NCBI GenBank assembly: GCA_040007395.1
Contig: JBDTVG010000141.1
Coordinates: 1-5,434 of the forward strand
Direction of reading: 5' to 3'
DNA length: 5,434 bases
Origin: DATGFK01 sp040007395
GTDB taxonomy: Bacteria; Chloroflexota; Anaerolineae; Aggregatilineales; UBA2796
In this document: piece after piece, positions 1 through 5,434 of the stretch
Layout: every line of letters starts with the position of its first letter
Numbering within the stretch: the stretch's first letter is position 1
Position numbers and translations under genes: made by a program
Notes under the pieces: model-generated
Told to the model about the DNA's origin: nothing
The model's database searches: none
The model's input: only the letters and a program-made list of their open reading frames with translations

Positions 1-1
1 G

Positions 2-373
2 ACCATCCAGTATCACGATGGGCGACACCCCGATCAAGTCGCTACCTTGATCAAGATGCAGGCAAGCGAGATGCTCACGATGGCGATACACTATCGACGC
101 GCCAACGATAAGCCGCTGGTGCTAAATCATCGTATCGACCTTGAACGCTTCCGAACCTTCGATGCAACACTGCGTAAACTCGGCTATGACAAACTTGACG
201 ATTGCGATGATATTCCTTGGTACGGGGCTGATCTATGGCTGCTGGAACGTGCCGCCTCGACCTTTCACCATGACATGATTGTTGCGCCCGCCAGTGTCAT
301 GGGCGTTCATGCCGAGATCGTCAAGCTCGTGCGCGATAGTCTACACGAGGCTGTTCGCGCCATTAATCCATAA
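2..373 (+). CDS. Unrecognised protein, C-terminal part (cut by left window edge)
   Basis: The frame is open from base 2 to a TAA stop at 371-373, giving 123 residues; the true start lies to the left. A TTG at 47 is in frame but has no ribosome-binding sequence before it, so I treat the gene as truncated rather than starting there. The visible protein is soluble in character, with no membrane segment or signal peptide. It is rich in charged residues and probably mostly helical, with a Trp-Tyr/Trp-containing stretch in the middle (PWYGADLW) and a His-His-Asp (FHHDM) shortly after. The last 25 residues look like an amphipathic helix. I do not recognise the family and assign no function. It lies 11 bases before the next gene, on the same strand, so the two are probably co-transcribed. 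Coding is supported by the long open frame and by the well-placed downstream ribosome-binding site that starts right after its stop. Confidence 0.72.
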   Translation, partial: TIQYHDGRHPDQVATLIKMQASEMLTMAIHYRRANDKPLVLNHRIDLERFRTFDATLRKLGYDKLDDCDDIPWYGADLWLLERAASTFHHDMIVAPASVMGVHAEIVKLVRDSLHEAVRAINP

Positions 374-374
374 A

Positions 375-380
375 GGGGAG
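375..380 (+). promoter_or_regulatory. Ribosome-binding site for the 385-654 gene
   Basis: GGGGAG lies four bases before the ATG at 385 and starts one base after the previous stop codon. This fixes the start of the small downstream gene and suggests tight translational linkage to the gene before it. Confidence 0.7.
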
Positions 381-384
381 ACTA

Positions 385-654
385 ATGCAGCGGGAATATC
401 ACGTTTCAGCAAAGATCGAAGGTGATAATATTATGGTGCGTGGGCAGTTGAGCCGCCGTACTGATCTCCCTACAACGCAGCTTACTTTTACGGATATGCG
501 GTCAACCGTGAGTTATCCTGTTACGATCTACTGGAAAAGCCAACCGCCCAACGATCACGCTCAGTTGGCAGCCGTCGAACGGGCGGTGCTAAATTATTGT
601 ACACAGCTATTTCACGAAGCAGCCTATGCAGGGCCAATAGACTGCTGCCTATAG
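385..654 (+). CDS. Small unrecognised protein (89 residues)
   Basis: The ATG at 385 is preceded by a strong GGGGAG ribosome-binding site, which makes this a credible gene despite its size. The product is 89 residues, cytosolic by appearance, with no signal peptide or membrane helix. The first 50 residues alternate polar and hydrophobic residues as in beta strands (for example KIEGDNIMVRGQL and VSYPVTIYWKS). Residues about 58-79 look like one helix, and the protein ends in a Cys-Cys-Leu tail. I do not recognise the family. The gene sits 11 bases after the first gene and 17 bases before the Ppx-family gene, so it is probably in the same transcript. Its GC content (about 43-53% in two sampled lines) is a little lower than that of the mutase downstream. 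No function can be given from sequence alone. Confidence 0.68.
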   Translation: MQREYHVSAKIEGDNIMVRGQLSRRTDLPTTQLTFTDMRSTVSYPVTIYWKSQPPNDHAQLAAVERAVLNYCTQLFHEAAYAGPIDCCL

Positions 655-656
655 TT

Positions 657-660
657 AGGA
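657..660 (+). promoter_or_regulatory. Probable ribosome-binding site deciding the Ppx start
   Basis: AGGA lies 11 bases before the ATG at 672, just after the preceding stop codon at 652-654. The spacing is slightly long. It favours ATG 672 over the in-frame TTG at 597, which would overlap the previous gene by 58 bases, and over the ATG at 732, which has no such sequence before it. Confidence 0.5.
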
Positions 661-671
661 CTGGCGATAAA

Positions 672-2237
672 ATGCTTAAACGACTGCAATCTTTTGCGAC
701 CCCCAACGAAGCCTACACCAACCTGTCTAAAATGGCGATCATCGATGTTGGCTCGAACAGCTTTCGGCTGATCGTCATCACCTATTCGCCCGACTACTAT
801 TTCCAGACGACTGATGAAGTGCGCGAGGCGGTGCGCCTTGTGCAGGGACTTAGCGTGACAGGTTTGATGCGGGCGGCTCCGATGGATCATGCTGTCGAGA
901 CAATGGAGCTTTATGCGGCCTTCTGCAAAGCCTCGGATATTACTGATATTTTCGCGGTGGCAACGAGCGCGGTACGCGAAGCAAAGAATCGGGCCGCATT
1001 TTTGGATCGGGTTAAGCGCGAGTCGGGGATTGAAGTGCGGGTCCTGAGCGGCGAAGAAGAAGCCTACTATGGCTTTCTGGCTGCCGAAAACAGCACAACC
1101 TTACGCAACGGCTTTGTGCTAGATCTTGGCGGCGGGAGCATCGAGATTACACAGGTCGAGAATCGACGATCTAGTAAGTCGATCTCACTGACGCTTGGTG
1201 CAGTGCGAACGACTGAGGAATTTCTGCCCGATGCCCCAACAAGTGAAGCATCGATTTCTGAACTCCGCAAACACATCCGCGAACAGCTTGAAGCGCTGGA
1301 CTGGTTCAAAGCAGGTAAGGATACTCGGCTGGTTTGTCAGGGTGGATCGATGCGGAATATCGCCCATATCGTGCAAAAGCGGCTCGATTACCCGATGGAC
1401 GAACTACACGGCTTCATTCTTAAGGCCACTGAACTGCGCCGCTTGATCGATACGATGGCTCCGATGACTGTGGAGCAGCGCCGCGCCATCCCCGGCATGA
1501 AGCCAGATCGCGCCGATATTACGTTGGCGGGCGCAATCGTCATTGACGAATGTATGCGATACGGTGATTACGACAAATTCACCGTATGTAGTCAGGGAAT
1601 GCGCGAAGGCGTATTCTATGAGCGGTTTCTTGCCAAAAACGATCCGCCAATTTTCAAGGATGTGCGGAAAGCTAGCGTAATGAACACTGCACACCTGTAT
1701 CATTATCAGGAAAATCACGTTGAACACGTTGAGCATTTAGCACTTAGTCTCTTTGACCAGATCGGTGAAGATCCGCTGTGTGGCCCCAATGAACGTCATT
1801 TGCTATGGGCGGCTTGTATCCTGCATGATATTGGTATGTCGATTGACTACAACGATCATCATCGTCACGGCTATTATCTGATCCTCAATTCGGGCTTGCC
1901 CGGCTACTCGCATCGTGAATTGGCGCTGATTGCGCTGATGGTGCGCTATCACCGCAAAGGGATGCCGACTACTGGAGAACTCGACGGTGTGATGGAAAAA
2001 GATGACGATAAGCGTCTGCTCAAGATGACCGCATTTTTGCGCTTGGCGGAACAATTAGATCGCAGCCGCGACGGAGCCGTTCACGACGTGCGGATGACAC
2101 TTAGTGATGACTGGGCGCAGATCGAAGTGGTGAGTAATGTCGATGTGTCGGTAGCGATCTGGTCGGCGCAGCGCCATACCGATATTTTTAAAGCGGCCTT
2201 CGGCAAATCGCTTGAATTTACCCATGCCTCACAGTAG
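672..2237 (+). CDS. ppx: Ppx/GppA family phosphatase with C-terminal HD domain
   Basis: This is a 521-residue exopolyphosphatase/guanosine pentaphosphatase family protein. Members release orthophosphate from the ends of polyphosphate or convert pppGpp to ppGpp; sequence does not settle which applies here. The N-terminal half is the actin-like ATPase fold: phosphate-1 loop DVGSNSFR at residues 25-32, SGEEEA at 126-131 (Glu130 aligns with the catalytic Glu121 of E. coli Ppx), phosphate-2 loop DLGGGSIEI at 151-159, a GG-S motif at 224-226, and SQGMREGVFYE at 307-317. The C-terminal half is an HD domain, with an upstream His349, the His385-Asp386 pair, a HH-H cluster at 396-399, YHRK at 426-429 and LDRS at 462-465. 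Length matches the long, HD-bearing form. Start: ATG 672 has AGGA before it; ATG 732, just before the first motif, is the alternative. It lies 17 bases after the previous gene and 24 before the CYTH gene, likely in one operon. Family assignment is very secure, substrate is not. Confidence 0.95.
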   Translation: MLKRLQSFATPNEAYTNLSKMAIIDVGSNSFRLIVITYSPDYYFQTTDEVREAVRLVQGLSVTGLMRAAPMDHAVETMELYAAFCKASDITDIFAVATSAVREAKNRAAFLDRVKRESGIEVRVLSGEEEAYYGFLAAENSTTLRNGFVLDLGGGSIEITQVENRRSSKSISLTLGAVRTTEEFLPDAPTSEASISELRKHIREQLEALDWFKAGKDTRLVCQGGSMRNIAHIVQKRLDYPMDELHGFILKATELRRLIDTMAPMTVEQRRAIPGMKPDRADITLAGAIVIDECMRYGDYDKFTVCSQGMREGVFYERFLAKNDPPIFKDVRKASVMNTAHLYHYQENHVEHVEHLALSLFDQIGEDPLCGPNERHLLWAACILHDIGMSIDYNDHHRHGYYLILNSGLPGYSHRELALIALMVRYHRKGMPTTGELDGVMEKDDDKRLLKMTAFLRLAEQLDRSRDGAVHDVRMTLSDDWAQIEVVSNVDVSVAIWSAQRHTDIFKAAFGKSLEFTHASQ

Positions 2238-2261
2238 CAAAATACAATGGGATAATAGACA

Positions 2262-2852
2262 TTGAGTCATACTGAAGTTGAAGCGAAAATTCACGTTGCC
2301 GATCTGGCGACGATTGAGCAGCGGTTGCGCGATCAAGATGCAGCCCTGAGCGCCCCACGAGTCTACGAGCGCAATGTTCGCTACGAAGATGCGGCGAATA
2401 CGCTTCTACCAACGGATCGTGTGCTGCGCTTGCGCTATGATACACGCGCACGTTTGACCTACAAAGAGCCGGGAGAACCTGCTAGCAAGGGCATCGCATC
2501 GCGGGTCGAACTGGAAGTCACGGTCAGCGACTTCGAGACGACGGATTTGCTGTTGCAAAAGCTCGGATACCATGCTGAGTGGATCTACGAAAAATACCGC
2601 ACGACCTATGATTTTCTCGGCTGCGAAGTCGTGCTGGACGAAATGCCCTACGGGAACTTTATCGAGTGCGAAGGCGACCCCGCCGCAATTGAACAGGTAC
2701 TTGCCGCGCTCAATCTGGCAGATGCACCACGCCTCACGGAAAGTTACAGCGATCTATTTTTTCGCATTAAGGCACAGCTTGGGCTGGCGTTTCAAGATCT
2801 GACATTTGAGAACTTTAAAGCGATAAGCGTGCCGCATGACATATTCGGTTAA
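2262..2852 (+). CDS. CYTH-domain protein (class IV adenylate cyclase / thiamine-triphosphatase superfamily)
   Basis: This 196-residue protein belongs to the CYTH superfamily, whose members bind triphosphate groups with metal ions in a beta-barrel tunnel. Known members include CyaB-type adenylate cyclases, thiamine triphosphatase and inorganic tripolyphosphatases. The signature ExExK is at residues 5-9 (EVEAK). Further tunnel residues follow in the expected order: RLR at 56-58, YKEP at 67-70, ELEV at 83-86, EKYR at 110-113, VLDEMPYGNFIECEGD at 124-139, and YSDLF at 162-166, typical of CyaB-like members. A single domain fills the protein and no CHAD domain is fused. The start must be TTG 2262: in-frame TAA and TAG at 2253-2258 block anything earlier and ExExK begins four codons later; a weak GGGA at 2249-2252 could be its ribosome-binding site. 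Its neighbour, a polyphosphate/pppGpp phosphatase, makes a tripolyphosphate- or nucleotide-triphosphate-related role plausible, but cyclase activity cannot be excluded. Confidence 0.92.
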   Translation: MSHTEVEAKIHVADLATIEQRLRDQDAALSAPRVYERNVRYEDAANTLLPTDRVLRLRYDTRARLTYKEPGEPASKGIASRVELEVTVSDFETTDLLLQKLGYHAEWIYEKYRTTYDFLGCEVVLDEMPYGNFIECEGDPAAIEQVLAALNLADAPRLTESYSDLFFRIKAQLGLAFQDLTFENFKAISVPHDIFG

Positions 2853-2854
2853 GG
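2851..2854 (+). promoter_or_regulatory. Ribosome-binding site of the mutase gene, overlapping the CYTH stop
   Basis: AAGG at 2851-2854 shares its first two bases with the TAA stop of the CYTH gene (2850-2852) and lies six bases before the mutase ATG at 2861. The arrangement suggests that translation of the two genes is coupled. Confidence 0.55.
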
Positions 2855-2860
2855 TAAATT

Positions 2861-4543
2861 ATGTCTGATGAATCCGATCCTGATTCGATGCTCTCCGACG
2901 AAAAACGCCGCTGGGAAGAAACCACCCTCGCGGCTGGCCTCAAGAAAACCCCAGAGCGCGCTGAACACTTCAAGACTTCTTCTGGTATTGAGCTAGAGCG
3001 TCTCTATACGCCAATTGGTGCGGATAAGGGTTATTATCGGAACCAATTAGGTTTTCCCGGCGAGTTTCCCTTTGCTCGTGGGGTACAACCGAGCATGTAC
3101 CGCAGCCGCCTATGGACGATGCGCCAATATGCAGGCTACGCTACCGCCGATGAGTCGAACGCTCGCTATCGCTTTTTGTTGGAACAGGGTCAGAGTGGAC
3201 TATCCGTCGCCTTCGATCTACCGACGCAGATCGGCTACGATGCCGACGATCCAATGGCGTTGGGCGAGGTTGGCAAAGTCGGCGTGAGCATTTGCAGCAT
3301 TCACGACATGGCGCGGCTGTTCGAGGGTATCCCGCTGGATAAAGTCAGTACGTCGATGACCATTAATGCGCCCGCGGCGATTCTGCTGGCGCTGTATATC
3401 GCGGTGGGCAAGCAGCAAGGAGTCGAGCCGGCACAGTTGCGCGGCACGATCCAGAACGACATCCTCAAGGAATACATCGCACGCGGCACGTATATCTATC
3501 CGCCTGCCGCTAGTGTGCGGCTGATTACCGACATTTTCCGCTATTGCAAGAGCGATGTGCCACGTTGGAACACGATCAGCATCAGCGGCTATCACATTCG
3601 TGAGGCAGGCAGTACCGCCGTTCAGGAGATCGCGTTCACGCTGGCAAACGGGATCGCCTATGTGCAAGCGGCGATTGATGCGGGGCTGGATATAGACGAT
3701 TTCGCGCCGCAGTTATCTTTCTTCTTCAACGCGCACAACCAATTTTTCGAGGAAGTCGCCAAGTTTCGGGCGGCGCGACGGCTGTGGGCGCACATCATGC
3801 GAGATCGATTCGGGGCGCGTAACGAGGAGTCGTGGCGACTGCGCTTCCACACACAGACGGGCGGCAGCACCCTTACCGCACAGCAGCCGACCAATAATGT
3901 TGCCCGTGTCACGATTCAGGCGTTAGCAGCGGTACTCGGTGGTACACAGAGCTTGCACACCAACAGCATGGACGAAGCGTTAGCCCTGCCTACTGAGTCG
4001 GCGGTACAAGTGGCATTGCGAACTCAGCAGATCATCGGCTTTGAAAGTGGCGTAGCCGATACCGTTGATCCATTGGCGGGCAGCTATTTTGTCGAAACGC
4101 TGACTGATCAGGTAGAGGCACAGGCTAAAGCCTATATCGCTAAAATCGATGCAATGGGTGGGGCGCTGCGAGCCGTTGAGACAGGCTACATACAGCGTGA
4201 GATTCAAGAAGCCGCCTATCAGTATCAACAGGCGATTGAGCACGGCGATCAGATTATCGTCGGGGTGAACAAATTCACGGTTGACGGCGAAACGCCAATC
4301 GAAACACTCCGCGTTGATCCGAAGATCGAGCAGCAGCAAGTCGCAAGTCTGGCAGCACTGCGCCAGAGTCGCGATAACGGCAAAGTCAGCGAGATCCTGA
4401 CCCGGATCGAACAGGCGGCGCGTGGGACGGATACACTAATGCCGCTGTTTGTTGAAGCCGTAGAACGTGAAGCGACACTCGGTGAAATTTGCCATGTGTT
4501 GCGCCGCGTGTTCGGAGAATATCGGCCTGATACGTTCATTTAG
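2861..4543 (+). CDS. mcmA1: Methylmalonyl-CoA mutase, catalytic large subunit (split type)
   Basis: This 560-residue protein is the substrate-binding TIM-barrel chain of a coenzyme-B12-dependent mutase that interconverts (R)-methylmalonyl-CoA and succinyl-CoA, as used in propionate and branched-chain breakdown or in the 3-hydroxypropionate routes. Clear family blocks include WTMRQYAGYATADESN (85-100), GLSVAFDLPTQIGYD (113-127), GTIQNDILKEY (195-205), ISISGYHIREAG (239-250), DFAPQLSFFFNAHNQF (280-295), RRLWAH (306-311) and GGTQSLHTNSMDEAL (360-374). Specificity residues known from Propionibacterium MCM (Tyr89, Arg207, Tyr243, His244) appear as Tyr90, Arg208, Tyr244 and His245; isobutyryl-CoA mutase has Phe and Gln at the first two, so methylmalonyl-CoA is favoured. 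The protein ends after the linker helices and has no cobalamin-binding domain (no DxHxxG motif), so it is the large chain of a two-subunit enzyme. The B12-binding chain is not in the window. ATG 2861 follows an AAGG site; ATG 2888 is a less likely start. It lies 8 bases after the CYTH gene and ends the plus-strand run. Confidence 0.95.
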   Translation: MSDESDPDSMLSDEKRRWEETTLAAGLKKTPERAEHFKTSSGIELERLYTPIGADKGYYRNQLGFPGEFPFARGVQPSMYRSRLWTMRQYAGYATADESNARYRFLLEQGQSGLSVAFDLPTQIGYDADDPMALGEVGKVGVSICSIHDMARLFEGIPLDKVSTSMTINAPAAILLALYIAVGKQQGVEPAQLRGTIQNDILKEYIARGTYIYPPAASVRLITDIFRYCKSDVPRWNTISISGYHIREAGSTAVQEIAFTLANGIAYVQAAIDAGLDIDDFAPQLSFFFNAHNQFFEEVAKFRAARRLWAHIMRDRFGARNEESWRLRFHTQTGGSTLTAQQPTNNVARVTIQALAAVLGGTQSLHTNSMDEALALPTESAVQVALRTQQIIGFESGVADTVDPLAGSYFVETLTDQVEAQAKAYIAKIDAMGGALRAVETGYIQREIQEAAYQYQQAIEHGDQIIVGVNKFTVDGETPIETLRVDPKIEQQQVASLAALRQSRDNGKVSEILTRIEQAARGTDTLMPLFVEAVEREATLGEICHVLRRVFGEYRPDTFI

Positions 4544-4545
4544 TA

Positions 4546-5064
4546 TTACAGCGAGTCTTCACTTTCTATGACATCACCAGATTGGAAGATGACACCAGAA
4601 CCAATACCTGAAGAACCAAATTTCCAACTGGCATTTTCGCGTCTGACATAGTACCGACTTGATTGAAGCATTTGCCTAAGTTCCTCAACAAGATGTACGA
4701 ACGCCATCCCCGAAAAAGTCGCGTTTAAAGTTTCGGGGAAAAAGGTCAGTTCAACAAAAGGGGTTCCATCTTCTTCGTTTCCCACGTAAACTTGTAGTCC
4801 AGCAATTAGTGCTTGTGAGTTAGCGCCGCTGAGATGGATATATTCTTCTGGTAATGGGATACTCAATTCGAAGTTCTCGCACTCAGCAAAGTAAGTTTTT
4901 AGATCTGTACCCTCAGCAGTATCAGCCGAGAAGATAACATAATTTTTGCAAAACCATCTTAGGAGATCGACTGTTCCTTTCCAAGTCGGTGCCTCGAAAT
5001 TTATGTCACGGCAGGAACCATCAATATCCAATAAACTTTGTTCAATTTCCTGAATCGATATCAA
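4546..5064 (-). CDS. Unrecognised 172-residue protein in AT-rich DNA
   Basis: Read on the minus strand, this frame starts at a TTG (5064-5062) placed five bases after a near-perfect GGAGG, and ends at TAA (4548-4546). An earlier in-frame TTG at 5085 would add seven residues but would put the ribosome-binding site inside the gene, so I reject it. The product is acidic and soluble, with no signal peptide or membrane helix. The N-terminus carries DIDGSCRDINFE (about residues 13-24), followed by a Trp-rich stretch (W-KG---LLRWFCKNY). The middle is rich in Glu and aromatic residues and probably mixed alpha/beta, and the C-terminus is YYVRRENASWKFGSSGIGSG and then an acidic tail. I do not recognise a family. 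Small acidic proteins of this build are often immunity-like or accessory proteins, but that is a guess. GC is about 42% against roughly 53-63% in the mutase, suggesting acquisition. It lies 39 bases after the glycosyltransferase gene and may share its transcript. Confidence 0.78.
   Translation of the reverse strand: MISIQEIEQSLLDIDGSCRDINFEAPTWKGTVDLLRWFCKNYVIFSADTAEGTDLKTYFAECENFELSIPLPEEYIHLSGANSQALIAGLQVYVGNEEDGTPFVELTFFPETLNATFSGMAFVHLVEELRQMLQSSRYYVRRENASWKFGSSGIGSGVIFQSGDVIESEDSL
4707..4739. repeat. 9-bp inverted repeat with 15-base loop
   Basis: TCCCCGAAA (4707-4715) and TTTCGGGGA (4731-4739) are perfect reverse complements, separated by 15 bases, and lie inside the unrecognised minus-strand gene. 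On the plus strand the right arm is followed by a run of A, and on the minus strand by no run of T, so it lacks the U-tract of an intrinsic terminator on either strand. It could form a hairpin in the mRNA or be coincidental coding sequence; it encodes a stretch of the protein around FPETLNATFSGM. Confidence 0.4.
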
Positions 5065-5068
5065 GATA

Positions 5069-5074
5069 ACCTCC
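5069..5074 (-). promoter_or_regulatory. Strong ribosome-binding site deciding the start of the 4546-5064 gene
   Basis: On the minus strand the sequence reads GGAGGT, then TATC, then TTG at 5064. This is close to the ideal anti-16S pairing and spacing, and it sets the start at 5064 rather than at the upstream in-frame TTG (5085). It is the clearest ribosome-binding site in the window. Confidence 0.75.
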
Positions 5075-5103
5075 AAGTTAGGCAAAACCTTCAGTTTGTC
5101 GCA

Positions 5104-5434
5104 TTAAGACCTCGTTTTAGTATTAGGCTTGTACTGCAATTGCGTGTAAATCTGCTTCATGCCATTTGCCATCGCTGCGACAGTGTACTGCGACTCGACC
5201 AATTGTCGCGCCCTATCGCGCATCGACGCTAGCCGTTCTCTATCACCTAGCAAATCGCGGATCGCGATTACAAGCGCGTCAACATCTCCCGGCGGCCCGG
5301 CGATCCCGGCCTGTGCATCGTGGAACTCATTCAGCACCCCTAACGCAAAGCCAACCGTCGGGAGTCCACAAGCGGCGGCTTCGGTCACAACCATCCCAAA
5401 GGCTTCATGGCGCGAAGTCAAGACATGCAGCGCC
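5104..5434 (-). CDS. GT4-type glycosyltransferase, C-terminal part (cut by right window edge)
   Basis: The minus-strand frame is open from the right edge to a TAA at 5106-5104, giving the last 109 residues of a retaining glycosyltransferase of the GT4 group (GT-B fold), which transfers a sugar from a nucleotide-sugar donor to a lipid, polysaccharide or other acceptor. The visible part is the donor-binding C-terminal domain. The diagnostic EX7E motif is present in HEAFGMVVTEAAACGLP, whose two Glu residues contact the donor. The usual G-PPGDVDAL-IAIRDLL segment follows, then the closing helix ending near IYTQLQ. A TTG at 5421 is only an apparent start, because ALHVLTSRHEAFG matches the family upstream of it, so the gene runs off the window. 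The acceptor and pathway cannot be told without the N-terminal half and its neighbours. Sampled GC is about 55-67%, like the plus-strand genes and unlike the gene that follows it. Confidence 0.93.
   Translation of the reverse strand, partial: ALHVLTSRHEAFGMVVTEAAACGLPTVGFALGVLNEFHDAQAGIAGPPGDVDALVIAIRDLLGDRERLASMRDRARQLVESQYTVAAMANGMKQIYTQLQYKPNTKTRS

Noticed and set aside
597..671. Longer Ppx reading from TTG 597
   Set aside because: It would overlap the previous gene by 58 bases, adds 25 residues with no family match, and has no ribosome-binding site; ATG 672 has one.
2262..2852. CYTH-CHAD fusion or adjacent CHAD protein typical of polyphosphate granule loci
   Set aside because: The CYTH protein ends after a single domain and none of the other genes shows the His-rich CHAD helices.
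3218..3667. Opposite-strand open frame of 149 codons within the mutase gene
   Set aside because: It lies wholly inside a well-supported gene, has no family match and no ribosome-binding site that I can see; it is a shadow of mutase codon bias.
2861..4543. Isobutyryl-CoA or 2-hydroxyisobutyryl-CoA mutase large subunit
   Set aside because: Tyr90 and Arg208 match methylmalonyl-CoA mutase; the other enzymes carry different residues at these positions (Phe/Gln in isobutyryl-CoA mutase, Ile at the first in hydroxyisobutyryl-CoA mutase).
4707..4743. Intrinsic terminator at the inverted repeat
   Set aside because: Neither strand has a run of T after the stem, and it lies in the middle of a gene.
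5065..5085. Start of the orphan minus-strand gene at TTG 5085
   Set aside because: The strong GGAGG lies downstream of that codon and points to TTG 5064.

Overview
The window reads as one compact left-to-right gene run (bases 2 to 4543, plus strand) meeting a right-to-left pair (bases 5434 to 4546, minus strand). There are no RNA genes, CRISPR arrays, insertion sequences or gene-free stretches over about 300 bases. Coding density, weak AT-start codons (TTG used at least twice), moderate-to-high GC in most genes, and the combination of a Ppx/GppA-HD phosphatase, a CYTH protein and a split coenzyme-B12 mutase suggest an environmental bacterium. Chloroflexota is my best guess, but this is weak inference because no marker gene is present.

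Plus-strand run: the 3' end of an unrecognised gene (2-373); a small unrecognised 89-residue protein (385-654); an exopolyphosphatase/guanosine-pentaphosphatase family protein with an intact C-terminal HD domain (672-2237); a CYTH-domain triphosphate-binding protein of the class IV adenylate cyclase/thiamine-triphosphatase superfamily (2262-2852); and the catalytic large subunit of methylmalonyl-CoA mutase (2861-4543). The gaps are 11, 17, 24 and 8 bases, so these five are probably one transcription unit. Two neighbouring members act on, or bind, polyphosphate-like or triphosphate ligands. The mutase is a carbon-metabolism enzyme that interconverts methylmalonyl-CoA and succinyl-CoA, and its B12-binding partner subunit is not in the window.

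Minus-strand pair: the C-terminal part of a GT4-type glycosyltransferase entering from the right edge (stop at 5104), followed 39 bases later by an unrecognised 172-residue protein (4546-5064). That gene is clearly AT-richer (about 42% GC by hand count over 4561-5040) than the mutase or glycosyltransferase (roughly 53-67% in sampled 60-base lines). It is the best candidate for recently acquired DNA. Its stop codon is only two bases from the mutase stop codon on the opposite strand.

I see no convincing wholly new system. The points most worth a second look are the polyphosphate/triphosphate/mutase gene association with two uncharacterised leading genes, the intact HD motif in the Ppx protein, and the atypical minus-strand gene.
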